Assembly: GCA_006937955.1 (NCBI GenBank)
Contig: SSNP01000007.1
Coordinates: 5,432,521-5,496,520 of the forward strand
From: Pachypanchax playfairii
Taxonomy: Eukaryota > Chordata > Actinopteri > Cyprinodontiformes > Aplocheilidae
Reading direction: 5' to 3'
DNA length: 64,000 nt
A program made the translations under genes and the position numbers. Of the stretch, positions 1 through 11,493 are shown piece by piece (the stretch's first letter is position 1; each line of letters opens with the position of its first letter). A model generated the notes under the pieces. It had not been told where the DNA came from. It did no database searches and was given only the letters and a program-made list of their open reading frames with translations.

Positions 1-3000
1 GTGGAGGGGGAGTCTCGTCAATCTGCAACTCATCTTCAGATTCCAAGTCAGAAAGACTAGATTCTTCGGTGGCAAGATGTTTGTCATTTGCAGCACTTCC
101 TGCACCATTACTGCTACCACCATTCTTACTGAGGATAAATAGACAACATACAGAAATCTAAATATTTTATACAAAACACACTAAAACAAGGACTCTTCAA
201 GAGAGTTTGATACTCACCCTTGGACTTTTCCATTGCTGAGGACAAGTTTCAGTTTGTTTTTATTAAGTTTCCCTTCAATCTCCTCTAATGGAAGCTCCAA
301 CTGGAGAGAAAAACAGTAAGCAACATAATTTAGAATAAAACCTTTAGATAGATACAGTTATCCTCTTAAAGGAGACATGAAAATTCCACTTTTTTAGCCC
401 TTAAATGCTGTGTGTAGTGAATTTAGAGTGTCTAGGAGTGCAAAAAGTTTAAACTTGTTACTCCATGTGTTGTGGAGATATTTTCAGGGTCAGACTCTGG
501 CTTGAACATGAATGGCTGGATGGACAACTCTTCTGGCATTGTTTTTTTTTTTTTTTTTTAATTGGTGAATAAAAAGGTTCTGCAGAGCTAGATTGCCAGA
601 TCTCTATCAAACTACCAAAATGGCTGAATGGGGTGGAGTGGAAGTTCAGCAACCTGGAGGGGGATGTGGTATTCAGCACATCCAAAGCATTTAAAGGGAC
701 TGCACCAAAACGAGTTATTCTGTAGACCATGTCTGAGTAGGGGTAGAGGAGGAACCTACAGAAATTTTATAATAAAAAATTCAGACCTAATAACTGCTGT
801 TCCACTAGACATATATCATAACTAAATGATTTAGATGTAAAAAGGAATAATTTAAAAACACGTGTTCAAACCCCATACCTTGTTCTTGTGTTTAGACTTG
901 CCAGGTTGAAATTTTTTGAGTGTGTGTTTGGTATGGATCTCAATCATGTCCATTTCTTCAGCCTCTGCCTTAACTAGTGCCTTCTGACTCTTCTTCTTAG
1001 ATCCAGGAGACCCCAAACCTCCCAACACCTCCTTGGGTTTGGGGCCTTTCTTTTTTCCAGGAGGGCGTCCGGAGTTCTGTGAGGCGGTGAGGGGAGCTTT
1101 AGATAGTGGAGCACCTGGAAACTGAGGTCCTGTGCGGCCAATGTTCTGCTGAAATATATCCTGACAAAATAAAACCAACTTTAGTTGGAAAAAAAGATTG
1201 TCCAACAATATGGTCCAAAAAATTATCCTTGTTCTAGTTTTTACCTCGACCAGACGAATCTCCTTGGCCAGGTCCTTTACCAATGTCTGAGTATTGATGT
1301 TCTCTGGGATCTCCATTTCATGATCTGCTAAAGCCTGAGTGTAGGCAGAAAAGTCTTATTACATGGAAATTTTTCTTTTGTATTTTTAGGAGAACTTTCC
1401 AGTGGCCTGTCCATCTGTCATCTTAGTCAATTGTGTATTCACACTATGCCTACTTGCAGATAGATGGCTGAGTGTTGTAGCTGTAACACTGCTGTGATTA
1501 GAACAGAAAAAGCCTGAAGCTATTCTGAAAAGTAATTAAATTTTCATTATGTTGCCATTGCTGAATCCCTTCTCACAATGCACCTAGTGACATGGTGAAC
1601 AAAGTCAGACCAACATTTGAAAGAATAAACAGCTCAAAAAATATCTCAGAAACCAAAACACGTACAAGATCGCAACCAGCTGTGGTGCTGAAAGGTAGCT
1701 TCTTCTGTACAAAGTCTATTGCTAGCAAGAATAATGTTTGCATATCAAAAACTGAGCTATAAATTATGGGTGACAACACAGCAAATACACAGACTCTCAA
1801 ACGGCCCATAATCTCATTGAAATTTCGTGGCACGGAGTGTTAACACTCTGATATATAAGAGTTTCAGCCGCAACACACAAGTAACTTCATTAAAACAACC
1901 ATATTAATTTCTACTGGTGACAGAAACCATTTAATAACCTTCAGTAATAATTAGTTAAGTTTTTTAATTCTGCAGCCCAACTGTCCCACTGACACCAACA
2001 CTGCTGTTCTTATAAACTCATGTCAATAAAGTTCAAAAAAAAAAACAGGACTTTAGACAGTTGTTACTGGCTTCTGCTTGATTTTTCTGCAAGCTGTAAC
2101 AACAGTGTCGTAAAGTACCAAACCAAGAACCAATTCAAGGGGAAGAGAGGGCACAACTTCTTTAGCAAAATGCAAAGGTGAGGTCAGACTTTACCTCTTT
2201 ACGTGTCCAGGTTCGGAAAGCGTTGTTCAGGGCTTTGGCTCCATGAACAAGATAACTGGCAGGGTGTCTGCGGTTTTCTCTCAAACCTGTTAGATTAACA
2301 TCAAGTTAATAAAATTACAATAATTCAGAGTAAAAAAACACTCACTTGAAATCCATGAAAACTCACCTCTGAATGTATCAAGAAGGTGCTTCCCAACATA
2401 CCAACAAACTGTCTCAAAGTTAGGAAATTTGAACAGTTCAGCTGTGCTCAACCTCTTCTCTATTTCATATGCCCTAAAACAACAACAAAGCACACATGAA
2501 ACATTAACTTACTGTCAAAACATAAGTTGCAGACAAACAGCTGTTCTTATTGTCAACAAAAGAATAAAAAGTTCATTAGCCAGCTGAAGTATACAATCCA
2601 CTTAAAACATTCCTAACCTGACTAAGAAAAAGGACAGAAACAATTCTACTTTTATGTATGCTTCAATTATTACAATCTGAAAAAAGTTTGTTAACAATTG
2701 ATCTTTAAATATGAATCCCAATCAGTCAAAAAATGACAAGAGTATACAAGGACAAAAAGAAGGAAACTAACCGCAGCTGCATGTCAATGTTCAGACTATG
2801 CAAGAAGTTTCCTCCAAAGGCCAGGCAGTCCACTGGAGTAAGCACAGCATGAATCCATCCTGGAAAATCAGAAAGCAGGATCTCATTTAAATGATTTCCA
2901 TATTTATTAGCAAGGCAAATCTGCAAACAGGCTGTTTTGCATCATGTTATCAAAACTAACATAACATTCTACCTCAACTAAGCAGATAAGATGAGGACAA

Positions 3001-5129
3001 ACAAAAATGATATAGAAACTTCGTCCTGAAGTTACATTATATTATCTTGCAAACACTGAAAAATGCCTAGAATCAGCAATGCGTTAAATCTGAAAGCAGC
3101 TCCCAGAGAATATGGTTTATGTTTTGGATTTCTTTCTTCTCCACACACCAACAGTGTATATACATATAATCCTTTACATGGTTAATGTGTAGTATGTTGT
3201 AACGTTTGACTGATGAAGCTTTGATGAAAACATTTTCTTTTTATAACAAACAGATCAAAAGGGAGAGATTTTACCTGTTGGTATGAAAAGTGTGTTTCCT
3301 TGCTTGAGAGAACACTTGTAACACATATCAACCTGATCTCCAAAAAACATCTCATTCTGGTTAGTTGAGGAACTCCAGCGTTCAAAAAGAGCAAGATTGG
3401 CTGGAGTGGGAGAAATTAGGTAGAAGATTTTCTCACCCTGCGTAAACACAAATGAAAGATTTTACAATCATATTAATTTACATATAATAAAGTCAAAATA
3501 ATTGAATTGAAACTTTTGAAACATGAGCTAAATTAGTTTTCTCACCCTCAGGACATGATACCAAACAGAGGTGCCTCCAAAGTCGATGTGAAAGTCTGTG
3601 TAGCTATCTTTCACACCCATCAGACAGTACTTCTGCACGTTGGGGCGTTCAAAAACAGACTCCTCAGGCCAAAGGTTTTCCACCCAAGAAAGTTTTCTCA
3701 CAATCTTGGGAGTCTCCACCAAGTTTGAGAGCCTAAGACAAATCCAATCCATTACAGTGCTGCTTCGACAGACAATAAATCTTGTTATGTGTTTGTTTGT
3801 TTTTTGTACCTGGTTTCAGAAAACTCCAGACTGATGACATTAAGTACTTTGTCTCTGTTGGGGCTGTTGTAGTATTCAACAAAGTCTCCCAGCCTCATCT
3901 TTAGGTCACATTGCCGAGACACATCAATCACATCAATCTCTTTATCTGCACCTGCACAACAGGTTTTTAAGAAGGACATAGTGTTTGAGTTGCCATTTTT
4001 AACACCATCCATCCATCCATCCATCCATCAAACAAATACATATATATATTTTTTAATATTAAGTATTACAAAAAACACCTTAAGCCCATCTAACAAAATT
4101 CCCAAAAAATGTGGCTCATTTGAAGTGAAATAAATAAAATAATGCTTAAGAGAAGTTAAAAGCTTTAAACTTGATATATTGCAATGAGTCCAAATCAAGT
4201 GTTTCATCCAGTGAAACTTTACCTATGTAGTGCTCAATGTCACTGACACCAAATGATGATGGAGGAAGAGTCATGCCTAGGCCATCCCGCCTCAACACCA
4301 TCACAGGTACGCTGAATGAATGTTCTTCCAGAAACTCAACTGTCAGCTGAGCTCCAGATGGCTTGAGCAAGATTTCATCAGCACTGCAACCACAACAAAG
4401 ACACACACAAAAATAAATAAAACCCCAAAACCTTCTGTAGTAAACCGGTGGAATTATATTTGCCAGACGGGGTTCTCACCTCGGGAAAGTACGGCTTCGA
4501 AGCTCCCTGACAAACTGTGGACTCCCTGTTTTAACAGGTCGACTCGGATCTCTTCCTCCACCAGCACTTCCATCTGGCTGCTTGTTGGCCCCCCGCCGTT
4601 TGCGCACTGTGAAAACAAAGCAATAGAAAAACAATTAACAAGTGTACAAATTAAAAAAAAAAAAGTAACAGCTGCATAACATTAACACATTAATGTTGTA
4701 ACAATTTAACAGCCAAGTAATTGCAAGTCATGTGACTGAAATTACAAACATGGTCCTTTCCTGGCTACATTTTTTTCACATCATGTCTTTCTTCAAAAAC
4801 AACATAACAGAAACTTACTAACAGATGGTCCATGGGTAACCTGACAGTTGGGGCAATGATACAGGTCAATCTCAGCTGCTTTGTCCTCCTCTACGCCGAC
4901 ACAGCTTCACAAAAATACAACACTAATATGTTATACATTCTAATTAAACTAGAAAAAAAAATCCCACACAAAACATTTTTAACTAGCAGCAGAGTTTTGT
5001 AAAAAAAAAAATAAACAAACAAACGACTTACCTTCCATGAAACCAGTCTTGACAAATGTCACACTCAATCATGAAGCGTGTCACATCGTAGGGCAAGCGA
5101 CACAAGCAGTATACTGGCACTGATGCCAT
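1..5129 (-). CDS. phf8: PHF8 (KDM7-family histone lysine demethylase), 3' part outside window
   Basis: Nuclear Fe(II)/2-oxoglutarate demethylase that removes repressive methyl marks (H3K9me1/2, H4K20me1, H3K27me2 in the family) after its PHD finger binds H3K4me3. Coding exons in frame: 5129-5032, 4904-4819, 4606-4480, 4383-4223, 3945-3810, 3732-3546, 3437-3275, 2859-2772, 2473-2367, 2286-2195, 1334-1245, 1160-879, 300-218, 128-1. These give 609 residues before the edge. The PHD zinc ligands are C8, C10, C23, C26, H31, C34, C50 and C53. The JmjC iron ligands are H251, D253 and H323, and the 2OG lysine is K268, so the enzyme looks active. PHF8 rather than KDM7A or PHF2 is supported by HGPSVMRKRRG, TPKIVRKLSWVENLWPEE and DIFQQN. 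The start ATG lies just before the PHD finger, as in the family. The acidic LSDLESEDELQIDE segment ends at the window edge. Wnk3 follows in tandem upstream. Confidence 0.97.
4005..4030. repeat. (ATCC)n tetranucleotide repeat in a phf8 intron
   Basis: Five to six copies of CCAT/ATCC just upstream of phf8 coding exon 5, in the intron. Confidence 0.85.
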
Positions 5130-5796
5130 ATTATGTGTAAGTGCGTGTAAAAATATGATTAATGTAGTAATATATACAAGCGAAATTCAGGTAGGAGACT
5201 AATCAACTACGCTCTTATATAAATGAATAAGATAACTTCCAAATTCGTCTGATGCTGGAATTTGCTGGAAACCTAAAATCAAAACAAAAACATACAGAAG
5301 AGAGAAAATTAGGTAGACTTGTTAATATCTAGACGTAGCTGTATTAAAACTTTCTCGGTATCACTTAAAAACAATTCTGTCAGCTGCCTGAATACGAAAT
5401 TCGTTTACAGTAACATGGAATAAAGTCATAAAGTGAAACATTTTAGTATAAAACCTTTATATTTTGTCGCCACAAACATTGATATACTTGCTAATTTTAC
5501 ATCATTTGCTAAAACTTTAAGGGCTGGTTTGCTTCTGCTTATACCACTACAATTACCAAGATCGCAAGTTAGCTTGCTGTTTGTAAACACACGATGCAGC
5601 GGACGGTTTGAAAAGTAAAACAGCTAACGTTAGCAGCTATGTAGCTACAATGAGAACAGTTGCGAAAATACAAACTTTTCCAATATTTTGCATGACCTCT
5701 TAAGTTTGAATGGCATGTTTAATTGAGCTCATATAATTATTTGTTTCCAGCCAAGGAAACATCGGCTAAGCAGGGTAAATTAACATTAAAACTCAC

Positions 5797-5900
5797 CGAA
5801 CTGCTGCTACTCCGCGGCTGGGCCAAGCACTGTCAAGCGGTTGTTATCTCTACGCGAGCTCGGGGGCAACCGCGGCCTTATTATACAACGTCAATTATTA
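5797..5900 (-). promoter_or_regulatory. phf8: phf8 5' non-coding exon and promoter region (proposed)
   Basis: A local GC-rich patch with CpGs (5810-5875) sits upstream of the phf8 start codon in AT-rich surroundings. On the minus strand a good donor (CG|GTGAGT) ends a putative untranslated exon at 5797. It would splice to an acceptor near 5260 just ahead of the ATG-bearing exon. The upper limit (transcription start) is a guess. Confidence 0.5.
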
Positions 5901-6979
5901 ACAATATGCTTCAACATATTTTTGTTCACCAACTAATTAATGCCCTAACATAAAGAGCAGGTTCGGATATTAGCACTGGATAAAAAAACTAACACCTAAA
6001 ATTACCTAAACGAGTGCAATGACTAAAAAGAACAGCGTATTTAACTGCCTCAGCGCCATTTCAAAGGGGATAACGTCAAGTCGTTGTTCGTTGTTGTCTG
6101 CAATTGAATGAGCAATAAAGTTACGAACAGTCAAATGGAGTAGTATTTAAAAAAAATAGGAAAACAAATAGCGTTTACAACGAAGAAATCCGAAACATTT
6201 ATAAATTAAAAATAAATCTTGCATTTGTGTTTCTATTAATAAAGATTAATTATCTTTAAAAATATGTATTTATAAGTAAATAAATACAAATAAAAAGGTC
6301 AATAGTTGTGAATACGTTTTTGGAGTAGACAACATTTTGCATGTTCACTCTTTTATTCTCTTTATAAATGTTTTTTAAAAAAATATCCTCAAAATATGTT
6401 AATAGAAATTTTTTAAACAACATTTTTATTTTTTATAAATTGTTTTTTTGTTGCACTACTGAATTCCTTTACTGTTTAGTTACTTTTAAGTGATGATCAA
6501 CTTTTGAACAATTTTGTTACAAAACATAATCATGTAAAATATTTACTCTGTAAAATATAATTCCATCAGAAAGACTTACAAAAATGTGCATTTTGTTGTG
6601 AATAATTCTGTCTTCCAGAGTTCGAAATCTTGTTTTAGCTATTGCACGTGAAAAAGTTTTTACTGGTTTTCCTGTAAAAAAAGTGACAATTTTCTTTCAC
6701 TTCTCTTTGTTTTTAATGCTCATAGTAACTATAACACAGTGAATGTTCTTCATATCTGAAAACAGAATTAAAAGAAGTACTGAAACTTTGCACATTCTAT
6801 AAACCTTTTTCTTTAATTTCCTTTCGGTTTAAATGCCAGTTGAAATGCCTCACAGACACAGACGTCTCCTTCCCATGACTACAGTTTTGGGTCAAAATTG
6901 TACCAATCCCTAAGAATTTAAACAGGCAGTAAATAAACATGTCTCTCAAAAAGAATATCTAATCCAATGATTGTAATAT
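5901..6979. other. phf8-wnk3 intergenic DNA
   Basis: About 1.1 kb of AT-rich sequence between the phf8 promoter and the proposed wnk3 3' end. I see no exon, RNA gene or recognisable repeat here. No FAM120C-like coding sequence is present, although FAM120C lies between PHF8 and WNK3 in human. Confidence 0.6.
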
Positions 6980-6985
6980 TTTATT
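6980..6985 (-). terminator. wnk3: Candidate distal poly(A) signal of wnk3
   Basis: AATAAA on the minus strand, about 2.6 kb after the wnk3 stop codon. It may mark the distal end of the wnk3 3'UTR. Confidence 0.4.
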
Positions 6986-9563
6986 TTGATTAGTTACAAA
7001 ACAAATAAAATCAACAGTTGAATTAGTTACAATTTACATGGGATAAATCACCAGCAACATCATTTTTTTCTTGATGTTTTTTCTTCTTCCCAAATAAACT
7101 TTTATGACTGGATTTCACAGTCATGCTTTTTGGGACTCCCAAGGCTGTTGTTGTGTTGTGTGTCATGTAAGACCTGCAAGAAAGCTGGTGTCGTTTGGTC
7201 AGGATATTCCAGATAATTAACATCCCAAAAGGAAATAAGGTGTCAGAAATTACCGTTTTTCAAAAAAAGTAAAAATAAACAAAAACAAATAGAAATGGCT
7301 TTTCTCTCTATATATATATAGGCAAAAGACAGGGAGTCCCAGATAAACAAGGATGAAAACTAATATTTTCTCATTTTTAAAGAATTTTTGATTCATAGCA
7401 ATGATAATAAACTTCTACAATTTGTACAATCCCATTCCAAAATACAAAAATAATCTTTATTTTATCACATTTTGGTAACACTCACAGGGAAAAATTTACT
7501 TCATAATCATGACCATCAAGCCACAGCTTGTTAAACACGTTAGTATCGGACATGACACATATCTCACCTTCACTATTAATCAACTACTCTGTGAAAGTGT
7601 ACCAAGTCTTGAAAAGCAACAAATGCAAAAGAAAAAACTTGAAAATGTAAAATTCATACTCTACATTATGCAGTTTCTCAACCACACCTTTTAGTATGAA
7701 CTAATCACCCTAAACCAGGCATATTAAATTCCTCTTTGACTTGTGTTCAATAGTTTGTCTCATTCAGTGCAATCTCATGTTTTTGAAGCCAAACACTTTT
7801 TCTCTAACACCACAGAATTAGTTAAAACATAAATGCTGCTTTGACTACAGGCAACATTTTTCATCCAAAATGTATTAATGTCTAACCATCAGATGTCAAA
7901 TATGCATGATTAAGTTTGCTAAAAAGCTAATACATCGTATGATAATATATCAGCTGCTGATACATTACCCTGAAAATTCTCTGCACATATAAATTAAGTT
8001 TAAAAATAACAAATGAAAGTTTTAGTGATGAACATACAGCACACCTATGGCCCATGTTTTAGCTTCTGATTGATGCAGTCACACTGAAAGCCTGCAGTTA
8101 AAAGACTAAACAGTTCACAACTAAAACAAGGATTGCCAAAAAGCTTTACAGCTCAACATGGAAGGGTGACACAAGTGTTAAGTATCAAACTGACAACCTC
8201 CATGACCTAACATCTTAGCTTTTGTTTGTTTTATTCATTACATAAGGAAGCGAGCCTGGAACACAGGTGAAAGTAAACATTTCCACTAGAGTAACGTGAC
8301 ATCTGAGAGGCTGCTCTGATTGAAACTAAAAAGGAATGTAATTTGTGACGAAATATACCACAGGGTGCACAAAGTTGTTTTTTTTGCACATAAAAAACAA
8401 TCACACTCACAACAAAGCAGTAATTATAAAAGGCAACATGGAAATACCCCATATCGTTTAATTTCCTTTGTCAAAAATAACTTGGCTGTTCTTTTCTTGT
8501 TTCATCTTCAATTTCTGCATAATTTAACTTAGTATCCAGAATTTAAACTGCAAGCAAAAAAAGTTAAACATGAAAGTACATGAGTGTTTGCCTATTAAAT
8601 GGTCACCGAGATCCATGAATACAGCAGTTTGAACTCAGGCAAGTCCAATTCGTCGTAGGTCATGCAGTTCATGGATAAGGGGATTAAATGATTTACTGAA
8701 TGCTGATGGCATAATTTTTATTTATCTTCATGTAATGGATTCCTGTTCATTTGAACTGTGTTTTCTAATAAACGAAACATTACTAAAGACATGCCGTACC
8801 ATACACAACACTGTAAAAGTGTTTCATAGTGAGGATGGAACTGAGAGTAGCCAGATAAGTTCTCCATGCTCAATCGCATCACATGCTGTTTAATTTATAT
8901 TCATTGGCCATTGGATTATGTTGTGCTGCAAGTCTAAAGTTTAAAAGATTTAAAAAATTCCTCTACATATCTAATAATTATCTGTGCCTTTATGAAAATC
9001 TTTTTAAGATTTTTTAGACAAAGTAAAACAATACATACTCATCAATGTAGATGACCGTCACTAATTGCACTTTTAAATTTAATAGTCCTTTCAATGTAAC
9101 TGTTGGCAATTAAATTTGAAAATACTACCACAGTGCAATATTTTGTCATTCTTCAGCCTCAGTGCACTTGATGAATCTGCTTCATTTAGTCCTTTTGCAT
9201 CTCTGATTTCTAGTTCAGCAGAGTTAGTTCGCAAACAAAACTGGTCATTTGTATCCAAGGAGATAAGTGATATGTTATCAAATATTCCACAAACATACGG
9301 CCACACTCATACGTTTAAGACTTTGTATGTTTCAACATCCAGTCATTCATGATCCCAGCTGCTGGTTCGTAACTATTTCATATCTTTTGTTTACTATCTT
9401 TTCTTATCTTAACCAGAAGCATGCTGGGATTTTTATTATCCTTTTAGCTTACTTTCAGACATATGCAATCAATCAACACTTGAAATTAATTTACGTTATG
9501 TTCAGAACCAGTGAGTGTTTCTATCTCTTGGACCAACAAATTGACCTTAAAGTTTGCTCGGTT
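6986..9563 (-). other. wnk3: Proposed wnk3 3'UTR
   Basis: AT-rich stretch after the wnk3 stop with no supported coding exon. A second minus-strand AATAAA at 7461-7456 could give a shorter 3'UTR. Several short open frames exist (for example 9306-9091 and 8452-8231), but they have no family resemblance and look like chance. A lysine-rich frame at 7223-7023 is discussed under findings. Confidence 0.5.
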
Positions 9564-11493
9564 TCATTTCTGTCCCAGAGGAAGAGAAGAGGTGGGGGCT
9601 GTTGAGTGAATTTTGGCACTAGAAGGCAGAGCAGCAGTTGAGCAAGATGAGGAACAGGTAGATGAGGATGAAGAACAGGAGCATGACACCGCTCCGATAC
9701 CAGCAGTGCTATCAGTCGGTACCGTGGAGCCGTGCGGCACCGGTGATGTGGGCATTTGGGAAGGCAGCAGGGGTTGATTCTGTGGTGCTGTCTGGGGCAG
9801 CAGAATGTTGGGTTGTGTCGGTGAATGTAAAGAAGTTTGCATTCGAGGTTGTGACATTTGCTGGCACAGAGGGGTCTGCTGATAGGTCATTTGCTGGAGG
9901 GGGGTAGACTGAGGGAGGTGTAAACTTTGCTGCATGTGTGGCACTTGAGCCATGTGAGTTTGTGGTGGTGGAGGTCCTGGGGAGGGCAGGGTGGTCAGGC
10001 TTCCTCCTCCTCCTGTGTAATGAGAGGAGGCTGCTGCGGTCAAGCCTGCAGAGGCCAGGGATGTCTGGGGATTCAGCTGGGCTGCTGGAAACCAGGCTGG
10101 TGGAGCCATCTGTTATCATATTAATAAATGCTGAATGAAAATTAGAATTTTTATTCTTCAATCAAATGCCTGGCATCAAAGATATGTAGAATACTTCAAC
10201 CATTTCAATGGTCAGCTCTTCTCTGATTAATATTTACATTGTTTTATAACATACATGCCTAAATCAGCCACAGATTTTTGTTAACTGAAAAAGATCATTT
10301 AAAATGATAAGATCTAAAATCCAGTGGCACAGGTAATACATTTATTTTTGTGTAGTATTCTGGTGAGTTGTCATACCTCTGCTGACTGACTCCAGCCTCC
10401 CTGCACCTGCTGGATCTGCTTGATTTGATTCAGTGAAGGTTTAGTTGGAGCAGGACCAACCATCTCCATTGTCCAATTATCAACAAGCTTGTGCAGTTCA
10501 TCTGTAAATGTACTTTTCCTTGAGGGACTGTGATCTGTGCAAAAATATGAATTCATACATAAAGCCTTCAATTAACAATAATATAAATGTGTCTTTATTA
10601 GTAAGAAAAAATACCTGTTTTAGCAGGCGATAAAGTATGAAGCTGTGGGTTGTTGAATGGCAACAATAAACCCTGTTCTCCACCTGAAAAACTACTTGAC
10701 TGCTGAACCCCTGGAAAACATACAAAACACACTGTTACACAAGAGTCAGTCAATATAAAGACTGTAAAGAAGAGTTACTGATTCCAGCCTAACCAGAGTG
10801 CATAACTCCATTGTTGTCATTGTGAGAGTGGGGCCGGGGCCGAAGCTTCATTTTAGCTGGTCTTGGCCTGCGTGGTGAGAGGACAGGAGGTGCTGCAGGC
10901 AGAGGAGGCGTTCTGCACAGGGAAGCAGGCAGACTCTGCCTTTGGTCTTTAAGAGAACGAAGCTGTCTGTAAAGTTCCTGAAGCTCTCTGTTCTGCTTGG
11001 CCTGAAGGGAAACAACCTCTTTGATGTGCCTAAAAACAGGAAGATACGCAACATGCTGTCAACAACAAAAACCGACGAAGAGATACATGAAGGAGAAAAT
11101 TCAATACACACAGAGACAAATATTTAATAAAACATTTAAGTCACATTTTCCCTCCTTTTGAACTTACTTTTCTCTGAGTTTGTGTAGTTCTTTTCTCAGC
11201 TCTTCATCCTCCAGCTCACTCTCATCATCATCATCACTGCTGCCCAGCGGTGAGTGGCTGTGTCCAACCCCTCGGGGCGGGTGGGCCATCGAGAGGTTCC
11301 TCTTACTCTCGTCTTTATCCCATTCCTTTGCTTGTAACTTCCTCCTCTCTCTTTCCAGATCAGGAGACACTGGTGAGCTGTCAGTCTGTCTGTCCTCTTT
11401 CTTTGTCTCGGTTCGGGTCACAGAGAAGCGTCCCACTTTCCTGTGAGCACTAACGTGCCCTGATGGTGGAGAGGTCTGAGGAACTGGTGTCAC
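9564..11493 (-). other. wnk3: wnk3 C-terminal exons: RFxV, coiled coil, tail
   Basis: Coding exons 20-24. Exon 20 holds the end of GRFQ|V and the GRFSV motif, the SPAK/OSR1-binding RFxV type, plus the acidic [17 protein letters not shown] start of a coiled coil. Exon 21 continues it ([17 protein letters not shown]). Exon 23 has [13 protein letters not shown] and KPSLNQIKQ, both shared with human WNK3. The last exon encodes a Pro/Gln/Ser-rich tail ending SLPLGQK, stop TGA at 9566-9564. Confidence 0.92.
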
